A DNA stretch of 64,000 bases from Chromatiaceae bacterium (GTDB lineage: Bacteria > Pseudomonadota > Gammaproteobacteria > Chromatiales > Chromatiaceae), in NCBI GenBank assembly GCA_024235395.1, contig JACKMK010000003.1:248001-312000 (forward strand), in the 5' to 3' direction. Below the pieces are notes generated by a model. That model was not told the origin of the DNA and ran no database searches. It was given only the letters and a program-made list of their open reading frames with translations. Shown here piece by piece: positions 8,105 to 16,440 of this stretch. A program made the translations under genes and the position numbers. Each line of letters opens with the position of its first letter. The stretch's first letter is position 1.

Positions 8105-8503
8105 TCAGTGTTCGTCGCTCTCGGCGTGCTCCGCGTAGCTGTCGGCATCCATCATCGCCTCCAGTTCAGCGGGATCGGCGATCCGCATACGAAAGATCCA
8201 GCCATCTTCGTAGGCGTCCTGGTTGATGGTCTCCGGCGCCTCGGCGAGCACCTCATTGACCTCGACGACCTCGCCGGTCAACGGGCTGTACACATCCGAC
8301 GCCGCCTTGACCGACTCGACCACCGCGCACTCCGCGCCAGCTCCCAGTTCGCTACCCACCTCGGGCAATTCGACGAACACCAGATCGCCGAGCAATTCCT
8401 GCGCATGGTCGGTGATGCCGACGGTGGCGATGCCTTCGTCGTCCATGCGCACCCATTCGTGCGACTTGGTGTACTTGAGATCGGTCGGGACTTCGTTACT
8501 CAT
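8105..8503 (-). CDS. gcvH: glycine cleavage system H protein
   Basis: Lipoyl carrier that shuttles the aminomethyl group from the P- to the T-protein. The 132-residue sequence has the lipoylation site VVESVKAASD with Lys66, the family start LKYTKSHEWVR and the late DGWIFRMRI segment. The C-terminus is a little longer and more acidic than in E. coli. It lies between gcvT (about 70 bases upstream) and gcvPA in the operon. No lipoylation gene is in the window. Confidence 0.96.
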   Translation of the reverse strand: MSNEVPTDLKYTKSHEWVRMDDEGIATVGITDHAQELLGDLVFVELPEVGSELGAGAECAVVESVKAASDVYSPLTGEVVEVNEVLAEAPETINQDAYEDGWIFRMRIADPAELEAMMDADSYAEHAESDEH

Positions 8504-8574
8504 GATGCTCCCCCTCGGGTTTCATCCAATCACCGCCCTCAGGCGGCCTCACAGAATGCACACCGGGTGCACCC

Positions 8575-9666
8575 TCACAATTCGATACAGGCCTTGCCGT
8601 TGCGTGCGAACGGCATCTTCACGCGTCGCACCGGGAGCAATCTGCCGCGGATGTCGACGCTCAGGTCGTCACCCGCGTCGCGCGCGACGCGCGCCATCGC
8701 GATCGACCGCTGCAGCGTGGGGGAAAATCCGCCGGAGGTGATCTCACCGACTTCGCGATCCCCGTCGCGCAGCTTCTGATGGTCGCGCAACACACCCTTA
8801 CCCTCGAGCACCAGACCGATGAACCGGGGCAGGTCGCCGGCGTGCTTCTGCCGCTCCAGCGCCGCACGCCCGATGAAATCGCGCCCGGGCGGATCGAACG
8901 CCACGGTCCAACCGAGGCCGGATACCAGCGGCGAATGCTGCTCGTCCATGTCGTTGCCGTACAGGTTCATCCCGGCCTCTAGGCGCAGCGTGTCGCGCGC
9001 ACCCAGTCCACATGGACGCACACCCGCGCCCGCCAAGGCGCGCCAGAGATCCGCAACCTGACCCTCAGGCAGCATGATCTCGAATCCGTCCTCTCCCGTG
9101 TAGCCGGTCCTGCCGACGAACCATGCATCCTGGTACACCGCGTTGAACGGCTTCAGGCCCATCGCCGCAGCGCCGAGGCCCTCGGGCAACAACGCCTGCG
9201 CCTTGGCAGGCGCATTCGGCCCCTGCACCGCGATCATGCCGAGGTCGAAGCGCGCCTCGACCTCCACATCGAAGCCGGTGGCCTGCTCGGTGATCCAGGC
9301 GAGGTCCTTGTCCGTGGTCGCGGCATTCACCACCAGACGGAACCAGTCTTCAGTTAGAAAGTAGACGATCAGATCGTCGATCACGCCGCCGTCTGGACGG
9401 AGCATGCACGAGTACAACGCCCTGCCGGGTGACTGCAGCTTGCCGACATCGTTTGCCAGCAGCCGACTCAGGAAGGACCGCACGCCTGCACCGCGCAGGT
9501 CGACCACCGTCATGTGGCACACATCGAACATCCCGGCATCCTGACGCACCGCGTGGTGCTCCTCGATCTGCGAACCGTAATGCACCGGCATGTCCCAGCC
9601 GCCGAACGGCACCATGCGCGCACCCATTTCGCGGTGGATCTCGTTGAGTACCGTCTTCTTGTCCAT
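8575..9666 (-). CDS. gcvT: aminomethyltransferase (glycine cleavage T protein)
   Basis: Transfers the methylene carbon from aminomethyl-lipoyl-GcvH to tetrahydrofolate, releasing ammonia. The 363-residue product shows the family's MVPFGGWDMPVHYG start region, DVCHMTVVDLRG, GRTGYTGEDGFEI and the LRLEAGMNLYGNDMDE motif with the folate-binding acidic residue. The ATG at 9666 is used because the frame upstream (to 9798) lies inside the riboswitch. It is the promoter-proximal gene of gcvT-gcvH-gcvPA-tpx-gcvPB-dgkA. Confidence 0.96.
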   Translation of the reverse strand: MDKKTVLNEIHREMGARMVPFGGWDMPVHYGSQIEEHHAVRQDAGMFDVCHMTVVDLRGAGVRSFLSRLLANDVGKLQSPGRALYSCMLRPDGGVIDDLIVYFLTEDWFRLVVNAATTDKDLAWITEQATGFDVEVEARFDLGMIAVQGPNAPAKAQALLPEGLGAAAMGLKPFNAVYQDAWFVGRTGYTGEDGFEIMLPEGQVADLWRALAGAGVRPCGLGARDTLRLEAGMNLYGNDMDEQHSPLVSGLGWTVAFDPPGRDFIGRAALERQKHAGDLPRFIGLVLEGKGVLRDHQKLRDGDREVGEITSGGFSPTLQRSIAMARVARDAGDDLSVDIRGRLLPVRRVKMPFARNGKACIEL

Positions 9667-9734
9667 CACCGACTCCGGTTGTTGCGACAAAACAAAGGGG
9701 CGGTATGGCATCCGCTGCCGCGAAGACCATACCG

Positions 9735-9950
9735 CCCCTCTGTCCAGATACCTGAGAGTTTGCGGGCGCCGCGCGCCCCCTGCCCCGTCGGTGGGCACCG
9801 TCTGCGGGTGCCGCTCTCCAGAGCCAATCCGAAACCACCCCTGCGGGTTTCGGTCCTGCGGTCCTTTTGCCTGAGCGATTCCGGGCGGGATTTGCGCCTT
9901 CGGCCCTGCCGGATCCGATCCAGATCGACGGCAGCCTCTCCCGCAGGACT
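9735..9950 (-). promoter_or_regulatory. tandem glycine riboswitch upstream of gcvT
   Basis: Read on the minus strand, the leader holds two copies of the glycine aptamer. The promoter-proximal copy (about 9950 to 9857) has GCGGGAGAGGC, GCCGAAGGCGCAAA and CGCTCAGGCAAAAGGACCG. The second copy (about 9828 to 9735) has TGGAGAGCGGC, the CACCGACGGGGCA core and AACTCTCAGGTATCTGGACAG before a GAGGGGCGG end. These are the conserved glycine riboswitch blocks, and the tandem, cooperative arrangement upstream of gcvT is classical; the usual action is to turn the gcv operon on when glycine is abundant. Exact edges are approximate. Confidence 0.93.
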
Positions 9951-9978
9951 TGGGATTGGATTGGCGACTATATATAGT
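9950..9978 (+). promoter_or_regulatory. divergent sigma70-like promoter for the beta-helix gene
   Basis: On the plus strand TTGGGA (9950-9955) and TATAGT (9973-9978) are spaced by 17 bases and would start transcription about 35 bases before the ATG at 10023. It uses the other half of the same ACTATATATAGT palindrome as the gcv promoter, so the two polymerases would compete. The -35 box overlaps the 5' end of the riboswitch template. Confidence 0.55.
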
Positions 9979-9995
9979 GATGCCCGGCTTGCCAA
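9967..9995 (-). promoter_or_regulatory. sigma70 promoter of the gcv operon
   Basis: On the minus strand a -35 box TTGGCA (9990-9995) and a -10 box TATAGT (9967-9972) are spaced by exactly 17 bases, and the first riboswitch aptamer begins about 17 bases downstream. The -10 box lies in the palindrome ACTATATATAGT shared with a promoter in the other direction. Confidence 0.75.
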
Positions 9996-10022
9996 CTCAA
10001 TCCCGGCGGCCCCTGGAACCTT

Positions 10023-11597
10023 ATGGCATTCACGCACCCCGGCAGCCGCGGCCTGCGAACCTATCTGCTTCTGTCCGGCCTGGCGGCGCATGCTGCCGCC
10101 GCGGCGGTACTGCTCGCCTGGATGCTGCTGTTTCCGGATTACGGCCTCGGCGATCTGCTGCACAAGGCGAAACAGCGTTTCGGGGACAGCCATCCCACCG
10201 CGACGGCGTTGATCGACGCGACAATCCGTGTGACCGGCCTGCAGCCGGCCAGCCGCGCGGCCAAGCGGACCGTCACCCTGCCCGATTTCCCCGGACCGGA
10301 CGAATGGCCGGCACAAGGTCCGCAGGCCGAGGGCTTCATGCGCGTGCCGTACGACGAGTTGGGTATCCCGCAGCAGGCCGCACAGGGTCCGTTCCTGCTG
10401 GGACCGGATGACGAACTGGTGCCCGTGCGTGACGCCAAGGGCCTGCTCAACGCGCTGAAGCGGGCAAAACCGGGCCAGATCATCACGCTCGCCCCGGGAA
10501 CCTACCACGTCAGGCGGCGGGCCATCGGCCTCGGCAGCGCCGGCCTGCCCGGCCGGCCGATCGTGGTGCGCGCCGAACACCCGGGTGACGTGCGGATCGA
10601 ACTGGACACCCTCGAGGGTTTCTACGTCGACCGCCCCTACTGGGTGTTTGAGAATCTCAGTATCCACGGCGCCTGTGGGAATGACTCACGCTGCGAGCAC
10701 GCGTTCCATGTGGTCGGGGACGCCGTCGGCACGGTGCTGCGCAACAATGAGCTGGTCGATTTCAATGCCCCGCTCAAGGTCAACGGCCTGTTCGACGCCG
10801 AAGGTGACCGCTTCCCCGATTTTGGCCTGGTGCACAACAACAATGTCTACAACACCCGTGTGCGCAAGACCGGCAATCCGGTCACCCTGCTGAATATCAA
10901 CGCCGGCAACGGGTGGGTGGTGAGCGCCAACTTCATCGCGGATTTCGCCAAGGGCCAGAGCAACCGCATCAGCTACGCGGCATTCATGAAATCCAACTCG
11001 AGCGACGGTGTATTCGAACGCAACCTCGTCGTGTGCCACTGGAGGCTGCCTCCGGAGGGCGGCGTGCGTGTCGGCTTGTCGTTCGGCGGCGGCGGATCCG
11101 GCGCGAACATCAGCCGCCAACGCAGCAACCGAACGGAACACACCGCCGGCATCATGCGCAACAACATCATTGCACGCTGCCCGCTGGACGTAGGCATCTA
11201 CCTCAACAAGGCCGCACGGACACAGATCTACAACAACGCGTTGATCGGCACGACCGGTATCGATGTGCGTTTTGCAACCAGTACCGCGTCGATTCACAAC
11301 AATATCCTGGACGGCCGCATCGCCGACCGTGATGGCGGCCACCACTCCGCGGACAACAACCTCGGTGCCCGGTCATGCAGCTGGTTTGCGCGCGTGTTCG
11401 GTGGCTGCAGCAGCGCCGACTATTACCAGGCGCCGCTGTCCGGCGACCTGAGGGTTACCGCGGTCGAACGGGTCATCGACCAGGGCAACAACGATCCGCG
11501 CAGGGAACTCGACTTCTGCGGGAACCCCCGCCACGCCCCGACCGACATCGGACCTATCGAGTACGGCGCCGGGCCGCTGTGTCTGCCGACGCTCTGA
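10023..11597 (+). CDS. membrane-anchored right-handed beta-helix protein (polysaccharide lyase/epimerase-like)
   Basis: A 524-residue protein. Residues about 12-37 form one hydrophobic segment that reads as an uncleaved membrane anchor, followed by a Pro/Ala-rich linker. From about residue 135 the sequence has the layout of a parallel beta-helix: LLNALKRAKPGQIITLAPGTY opens the fold in the way seen in chondroitinase-B/alginate-lyase-like and PL6-like proteins, and later coils carry Asn ladders (NNNVYN, NNIIAR, YNNALIG, HNNILDG). The catalytic domain would face the periplasm. I see no motif proving lyase rather than epimerase or plain binding activity. It converges with the propeller gene, 9 bases apart, which has the same N-terminal anchor. 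Fold confident, activity not. Confidence 0.78.
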   Translation: MAFTHPGSRGLRTYLLLSGLAAHAAAAAVLLAWMLLFPDYGLGDLLHKAKQRFGDSHPTATALIDATIRVTGLQPASRAAKRTVTLPDFPGPDEWPAQGPQAEGFMRVPYDELGIPQQAAQGPFLLGPDDELVPVRDAKGLLNALKRAKPGQIITLAPGTYHVRRRAIGLGSAGLPGRPIVVRAEHPGDVRIELDTLEGFYVDRPYWVFENLSIHGACGNDSRCEHAFHVVGDAVGTVLRNNELVDFNAPLKVNGLFDAEGDRFPDFGLVHNNNVYNTRVRKTGNPVTLLNINAGNGWVVSANFIADFAKGQSNRISYAAFMKSNSSDGVFERNLVVCHWRLPPEGGVRVGLSFGGGGSGANISRQRSNRTEHTAGIMRNNIIARCPLDVGIYLNKAARTQIYNNALIGTTGIDVRFATSTASIHNNILDGRIADRDGGHHSADNNLGARSCSWFARVFGGCSSADYYQAPLSGDLRVTAVERVIDQGNNDPRRELDFCGNPRHAPTDIGPIEYGAGPLCLPTL

Positions 11598-11606
11598 TAC
11601 GGCCAC

Positions 11607-12854
11607 TCAGCGCTGGAGTCGCAGCGCCCACACCGCGACCGGATCACCCGGCAGATTCGCCACCAGCCACAACAGGTCGTGGCGCTGATCGTAGGCCATG
11701 TCGTAGTTCATACCGATATCGAAGGGTAGATCGGCGGCGCCTACTCGCGTCCATGCGTCCGCAGCGGTCGCGTACAACCACGTCTCGGTGCGCTTGGTGC
11801 GGCGGTTGACGACCAGCGCGACCACCTTCTGCAGGCCCGGGTGGTAGACGAGCGGTACCGATTCGCCGCCCGGTGGACGATCCCCCGGGGTGGGCATCTT
11901 GCGCGCCCGCTCTTCTCCACGCCGGTACTGCCAGACCGTGTTCGCACGCCGGTTGGTGCCGTACATGACGACCGCATCGAGGTCACTGTCAAAGGTGGCT
12001 GAGGTATGCCAGGCGTTGGGTGGTCCCTTGCCGATCGCCTGCCAGCGGGGCGGCAGTCCGCTCAGCGCATAAAAGGTGTTCTCGGTCACTCCGATCATCT
12101 CGTTGCGCCGCGGGTCGAACGCTGCGGCGTAGGGGAACAACAGCACCGCCTTCCCGGCCATCGGTTCCCAACGGTCCTCGCCAATATAGTAGAACCAGGT
12201 CGGGTGACGCTTGATCTGCCGCCAGAACGCCTTGTCGAAGCCCCACGGCTTGTCGGGTTTCATATGTGCCGGGTAGCTCGCGACGATCAGACGATCCATG
12301 AGCGGGTCGTATTCGACCGCATCGAAGGTGTGCATCGCCCAGGGATGCTCGTTGCCGCCGTCGCCGGCGACTGCCAGGCCGTCTGCGTTGACGCGATAGG
12401 TCGAGGGATCGTCGGCCGGGTAGGACTGCGACCAGCGTAGCGCCGAGACATCGAAGAAACGTACGCTGTTGTCCCAGTTCCGGCGGTGCGTATCGCTGCC
12501 GAACAGCGTGATCCTGCCACGCAGCGAATCGAACGCGGCGCCCCCGTGCGCCTGGCGCTCGAACGCGCCGGTCGAATTGAGCTTGTGCCAGACGCCGGCC
12601 GGCAGCTCCAACAGCGCAGGATTTACCGCGCCCGGTTCGCCGGGCGCCAGTTCGGTGACCTGTACACCGTCCAGGGACCCAAGCACGGCGCGGCGCGCTT
12701 CGTCGATGACACCGGACTCATCGACCTGGCCGTAGACCCACAACAGCACCACGCCGGCAAGCGCGATGTGCGCAAGCACACCGGTCAGGACCAGGTAGTT
12801 GGCGAACAGGCGACGCAGCATGTGCTGTAAATATTGGCCGAAGATTCCCGGCAT
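11607..12854 (-). CDS. membrane-anchored Kelch-like beta-propeller protein
   Basis: A 415-residue protein with an N-terminal hydrophobic anchor (about residues 17-40) and a periplasmic domain made of repeats with the Kelch/galactose-oxidase rhythm: GGAAFDSLRGRITLFGSDTH, HTFDAVEYDPLMDRLIVAS, AAFDPRRNEMIGV, ATFDSDLDAVVMYG, LVYHPGLQKVVALVV, MAYDQRHDLLWLV. That makes about six blades. No catalytic metal site is visible. The anchor shares YLxLxGxxAHxAxAxVxLxW with the beta-helix protein encoded convergently 9 bases away, which suggests a common origin and a joint task in the periplasm, probably on a surface polysaccharide. Function unknown. Confidence 0.75.
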   Translation of the reverse strand: MPGIFGQYLQHMLRRLFANYLVLTGVLAHIALAGVVLLWVYGQVDESGVIDEARRAVLGSLDGVQVTELAPGEPGAVNPALLELPAGVWHKLNSTGAFERQAHGGAAFDSLRGRITLFGSDTHRRNWDNSVRFFDVSALRWSQSYPADDPSTYRVNADGLAVAGDGGNEHPWAMHTFDAVEYDPLMDRLIVASYPAHMKPDKPWGFDKAFWRQIKRHPTWFYYIGEDRWEPMAGKAVLLFPYAAAFDPRRNEMIGVTENTFYALSGLPPRWQAIGKGPPNAWHTSATFDSDLDAVVMYGTNRRANTVWQYRRGEERARKMPTPGDRPPGGESVPLVYHPGLQKVVALVVNRRTKRTETWLYATAADAWTRVGAADLPFDIGMNYDMAYDQRHDLLWLVANLPGDPVAVWALRLQR

Positions 12855-12948
12855 GATACCGCCGATGACGCAACAATCGACCGGCCCAAAAGATCGACGA
12901 CCCCCGGGCTGGTCCGTACGGGCACGCGGTGCGCCATAGAGGGCAGGC

Positions 12949-12954
12949 TATAAT
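12949..12954 (+). promoter_or_regulatory. possible -10 box upstream of the asparagine-synthetase-like gene
   Basis: A perfect TATAAT lies 30 bases before the ATG at 12985 in the 130-base gap between divergent genes. No good -35 box stands 16-18 bases upstream, so an activator or an alternative architecture may be needed. Confidence 0.4.
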
Positions 12955-12984
12955 GCGGCGACCACTGGCTCGACCACCGGCGAC

Positions 12985-14718
12985 ATGAGTTTCTTCGTCC
13001 TTTTCAAGCACGACAGCCCCCCGGAAACGCTGGACGCATTCAATCACAACGCGCACAGGCATCACCTAGAGAACCGGCGCAGCGAGACCGTCGGCGCCTA
13101 TCGCATCTGCTGGTACACCGATCTCCGTGGGGAGGAACCCGCGTCTTACTTCGCCGCAAACGGCGACTTCATCATCGTTCACGGCACATTGATCTACCGC
13201 GGTGAGGCCGCGCCGGCCTGCCTACCCGGGCTGCTCAACGACTTTCGCGTGGACAGTCACGACTGGGGAGGAATGGTCGGCATCCATACCGTCTGCATCT
13301 GCAAGGCCGGGCGCCTGTATCTGTTCGGCGATGGGCTTGGCGCGAGCAAGATGTACGTGAACAGAGACAGGACGCTGTGGTCGAACTCGTTCCTGGCGAT
13401 GCTGGAGATGCGTCCGTCGAACAGGCTCGACACCCAGGCGTGCTACGAGTACGTCATCAATGGCTCGGTGTTCGGCAGCAGGACCTTGCTCGAAGACGTG
13501 AACACCTTGCCGGCGAACGCCGTGCTGGTGGTCTACCGGGAGGTGAACCGGATCGACCTCGCCAGCCCGATCGGCAATGAACCTGTCGGACCCGAGGTGC
13601 CGCTGGATCAAATCGCCGACACCTGCGTGCACCGGCTTGACCGGGTATTCGAGCCCATCGCACGACAGTTCGACGAACGCCTTCGCCTGTCGTTTTCAGG
13701 CGGCTTCGACTCGCGGCTGATGCTGGCGATGCTGATGAAACACGGTGCCCGGCCGACGCTGTTCGTGTACGGACACGCCAACGACGAAGACGTCGAGATC
13801 GCCCGCCTGATCGCACGCAACGAGAGCCTGCCACTCGAACACATCGACAAGAGCACTGCACCCGCGGTTTCGCCGGAGGACTTTCCCAAGGAGATGGAAA
13901 GCAACCTGTTCGCGTTCGATGGCTGGAAGATCGAGTCGGGATTGTTCGACTTCGGAGCAGACAGGCTGGACCGGCTCAAGCGGCACGCCGCCGGACAGGT
14001 GCCACTCAACGGCTCGCTGGGCGAGATCTACCGCAACTTCTTCTACATGCCGGACCGGCCGTCGAGTACCGCCGCCGTCGTCAACACCTTCTATTCGCGT
14101 TACGACCCGCGGGCCTTCACGGAACGCTTCGACGAATCGCGCTACGTCGCGGCCATGCAGGCGGCGATGCGTGAGGCAATCGGCGTGGATACCGACGCGC
14201 TCGACCGATCGCAGGTCGAACAACTGTATCCGAAGTTCCGCGGACGCTTCTGGACCGGCCGCGATGCCCAGCTAAACCAGCGATTCGGGCCGATGTTCTT
14301 TCCCTACCTGGAACACGCGGCGATCTCGAACACGTCCAAGATTCCGATTCGTTACAAGGATCTCGGTCGCCTGCAGGGGCGCATGATCGCGCGCGTCAAT
14401 GCCCGCCTGGCCGCCTATCCCAGCGATTACGGTTTTGCGCTGGATGGGCCCCGCCCGTGGAAGTATCGCGCAAAGACGCTGCTGAGTACGCAGCGACCAT
14501 CATTGGCGCGCAAGTACTCATTCCGCCTGACACATCGGACGATGCAACCGCGCTCCGGTGCACTGGCTGCCGGGTATCTGTCCCGGGTGATCGACGCCAC
14601 CTTTCCGATCATGCGTTCGCTGTTCACGATCGATGCCATCGCGTCGGCGGAGCAATTCGGCCTGATCGCGACCCTGGAATATCTCGCCGAACGTTACGAT
14701 CTGGACATACCGGACTGA
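12985..14718 (+). CDS. asparagine synthetase-like protein lacking the amidotransferase cysteine
   Basis: A 577-residue AsnB-fold protein. The synthetase half is clear: LSFSGGFDSRL gives the ATP-pyrophosphatase loop SGGFDS at residues 238-243, followed by an AsnB-like helical region and YGFALDGPRPWKYR late in the protein. The N-terminal half resembles a degenerate glutaminase domain (VHGTLIYRG, DWGGMVGIHTVCICKAGRLYLFGDGLGASKMYV), but the protein starts MSFFVLF instead of the MCGI needed for glutamine hydrolysis. It should therefore adenylate a carboxylate and accept an amine or ammonia, as WbpS-type sugar amidases, lasso cyclases or beta-lactam synthetases do. Its neighbours point to envelope polysaccharide; the substrate is unknown. 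Confidence 0.78.
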   Translation: MSFFVLFKHDSPPETLDAFNHNAHRHHLENRRSETVGAYRICWYTDLRGEEPASYFAANGDFIIVHGTLIYRGEAAPACLPGLLNDFRVDSHDWGGMVGIHTVCICKAGRLYLFGDGLGASKMYVNRDRTLWSNSFLAMLEMRPSNRLDTQACYEYVINGSVFGSRTLLEDVNTLPANAVLVVYREVNRIDLASPIGNEPVGPEVPLDQIADTCVHRLDRVFEPIARQFDERLRLSFSGGFDSRLMLAMLMKHGARPTLFVYGHANDEDVEIARLIARNESLPLEHIDKSTAPAVSPEDFPKEMESNLFAFDGWKIESGLFDFGADRLDRLKRHAAGQVPLNGSLGEIYRNFFYMPDRPSSTAAVVNTFYSRYDPRAFTERFDESRYVAAMQAAMREAIGVDTDALDRSQVEQLYPKFRGRFWTGRDAQLNQRFGPMFFPYLEHAAISNTSKIPIRYKDLGRLQGRMIARVNARLAAYPSDYGFALDGPRPWKYRAKTLLSTQRPSLARKYSFRLTHRTMQPRSGALAAGYLSRVIDATFPIMRSLFTIDAIASAEQFGLIATLEYLAERYDLDIPD

Positions 14719-14749
14719 GATCGCCATCGCCCGCGCACGGCTGACACGC

Positions 14750-16411
14750 TCAGCGGGCGGAACGACGCACCAGCAGTATGACCGGCAACAGCCCGACCGC
14801 CAGCAGCGCGACCGCCGGCAGTGCGGCCCGCTCCCATTCGCCTTCCGAGGTCAGTTCGTAGATGCGCACCGCGAGCGTGTCCCATCCGAACGGCCGCAGC
14901 AACAAGGTTGCGGGCATCTCCTTCATCACGTCGACCAGCACCAACAAACCCGCAGTCAGCAACCCGGGACGCAACATCGGCAGGTACACCCGTCGCACCG
15001 TCTCCCATTGCCCGGCGCCGAGGCTGCGTGCGGCGTCCCGAATGCTCGGCCGGATGCGCTCGAGACCGCTGTCGACCGGGCCATAGGCAACAGCGAGGAA
15101 GCGGGCGAAATAGGCCATCAACAGCGCAAGCACCGTCCCGGACAACATCAGGCCCGTCTCGGCACCGGTCAGCCACTCGACCGCGTCCGCGACACGGTGG
15201 TCGAACCAGGTCAGCGACAGCATCACGCCGACCGCGAGCACCGATCCCGGGAGTGCATACCCAAGGGTACCGATGCGCACGCTGAGCGCGGTGCTGGTGT
15301 CCGCGTGGTAACGATTGGCATAGGCCAGCACGAACGCGGCAAAGACTGTCAGTACACCCGCCATCGCACCGAGGAAGAAGGTATGCGTGAACAGGTCCAG
15401 ATAACGCAGGTCGAGGTCGTCCAGCGCGCCCCAGGCCCAGCTGACCAGGCGCACGACCGGCGCGACGAACGCGACGAGAAAGATGCCCCAGGCGAACGCA
15501 CTGGCCGATAGGGCCGCACCGCCGCGTAGAACGATGCGCCGATGTGACCCGCTGCGCGCGGTGTCGGTGAAACGTGCGCGGTATCGGTAACGACGCTCTA
15601 CGACCAGCGCGGCCAGCACGATGAGCAGCAGGATCGAGGCAAGCTGGGCGGCGCTCTGCAGGTCGAAGAAACCGAACCAGGCCTTGTAGATCGCCGTGGT
15701 GAAGGTATCGAAGTTGAATACCGCGACGGCGCCGAAGTCGGCCAGGGCCTCCATCAGCGCGAGGCTCAGACCGGCGATGATCCCCGGGCGGGCCATCGGC
15801 AGCGACACCCGGAAGAATGCCCCCCAGGGCCCCAGCCCGAGACTGCGGGCCGCCTCGTAGGCACTCTGTCCCTGGCCCAGAAAAGAGACACGCGCGAGCA
15901 TGTAGACATAGGGATACAGCACCAGCGTCATCACCAGGACGACGCCAAAGGTGGTGCGTACCTCGAACGACCAGGCCGGCGAGAGACCGAACAGGGCGCG
16001 CAGGCCGGACTGGACCGGCCCGGAGAAATCCATGACCCCGACGAACACGAACGCCAGCACGTAGGCAGGCAGTGCAAACGGCATCATCAATGCCCAATCG
16101 AGGATCCGGCGACCCGGAAACTCGCAGGCCGCGGTCAGCCACGCGAGCGAAACACCGAGCAACAAGGTACCGGTGGCCACCCCGACCAACAGAAGAAAGG
16201 TGTTGCCCAGCAACTGCGGCAGGATGGTGCCGCCGAGGTGCACCCAGATCTGCGGATCGAAATACAGCCAGGAGCCGAGTATCACCGCCAGCGGCACCAG
16301 CACCGACACCGCAAGCAGGCGGCTCGCCCAACGCCACGGCGCATCGGGAGCGCCACGCCAACGGGCGGACGCCCGTCGGTCGATGTCACTGGGCAAGGCG
16401 GTGTGAGCCAT
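14750..16411 (-). CDS. ferric iron ABC transporter permease (FbpB/SfuB type)
   Basis: A 553-residue inner-membrane protein built of two homologous BPD_transp_1 halves, about twelve hydrophobic segments in all, each half with the EAA-loop pattern: EAARSLGLGPWGAFFRVSLP in the first and RDAARSLGAGQWETVRRVYLP in the second. This duplicated layout is typical of FbpB/SfuB permeases of ferric iron importers. Its start lies 29 bases after the stop of the binding-protein gene, so both form an operon. No ATPase gene follows; the next gene downstream converges from the other strand. Iron as substrate is inferred from the partner and from the Fur-like site. Confidence 0.9.
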   Translation of the reverse strand: MAHTALPSDIDRRASARWRGAPDAPWRWASRLLAVSVLVPLAVILGSWLYFDPQIWVHLGGTILPQLLGNTFLLLVGVATGTLLLGVSLAWLTAACEFPGRRILDWALMMPFALPAYVLAFVFVGVMDFSGPVQSGLRALFGLSPAWSFEVRTTFGVVLVMTLVLYPYVYMLARVSFLGQGQSAYEAARSLGLGPWGAFFRVSLPMARPGIIAGLSLALMEALADFGAVAVFNFDTFTTAIYKAWFGFFDLQSAAQLASILLLIVLAALVVERRYRYRARFTDTARSGSHRRIVLRGGAALSASAFAWGIFLVAFVAPVVRLVSWAWGALDDLDLRYLDLFTHTFFLGAMAGVLTVFAAFVLAYANRYHADTSTALSVRIGTLGYALPGSVLAVGVMLSLTWFDHRVADAVEWLTGAETGLMLSGTVLALLMAYFARFLAVAYGPVDSGLERIRPSIRDAARSLGAGQWETVRRVYLPMLRPGLLTAGLLVLVDVMKEMPATLLLRPFGWDTLAVRIYELTSEGEWERAALPAVALLAVGLLPVILLVRRSAR

Positions 16412-16440
16412 ACGATCGTCTTGTCGCGAAACGCGACCGC

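Noticed and set aside
12985..14718. Lasso peptide biosynthesis, because of a Cys-less AsnB-like protein
   Set aside because: No leader peptidase (B protein), RRE domain or short precursor gene is found within several kb; the neighbours are beta-helix and propeller proteins.
14694..16361. A second 555-codon minus-strand frame nearly coextensive with the iron permease gene
   Set aside because: It is the +1 shadow of the permease; the translation is Arg/Gly-rich without membrane segments, whereas the chosen frame has twelve hydrophobic segments and two EAA loops.
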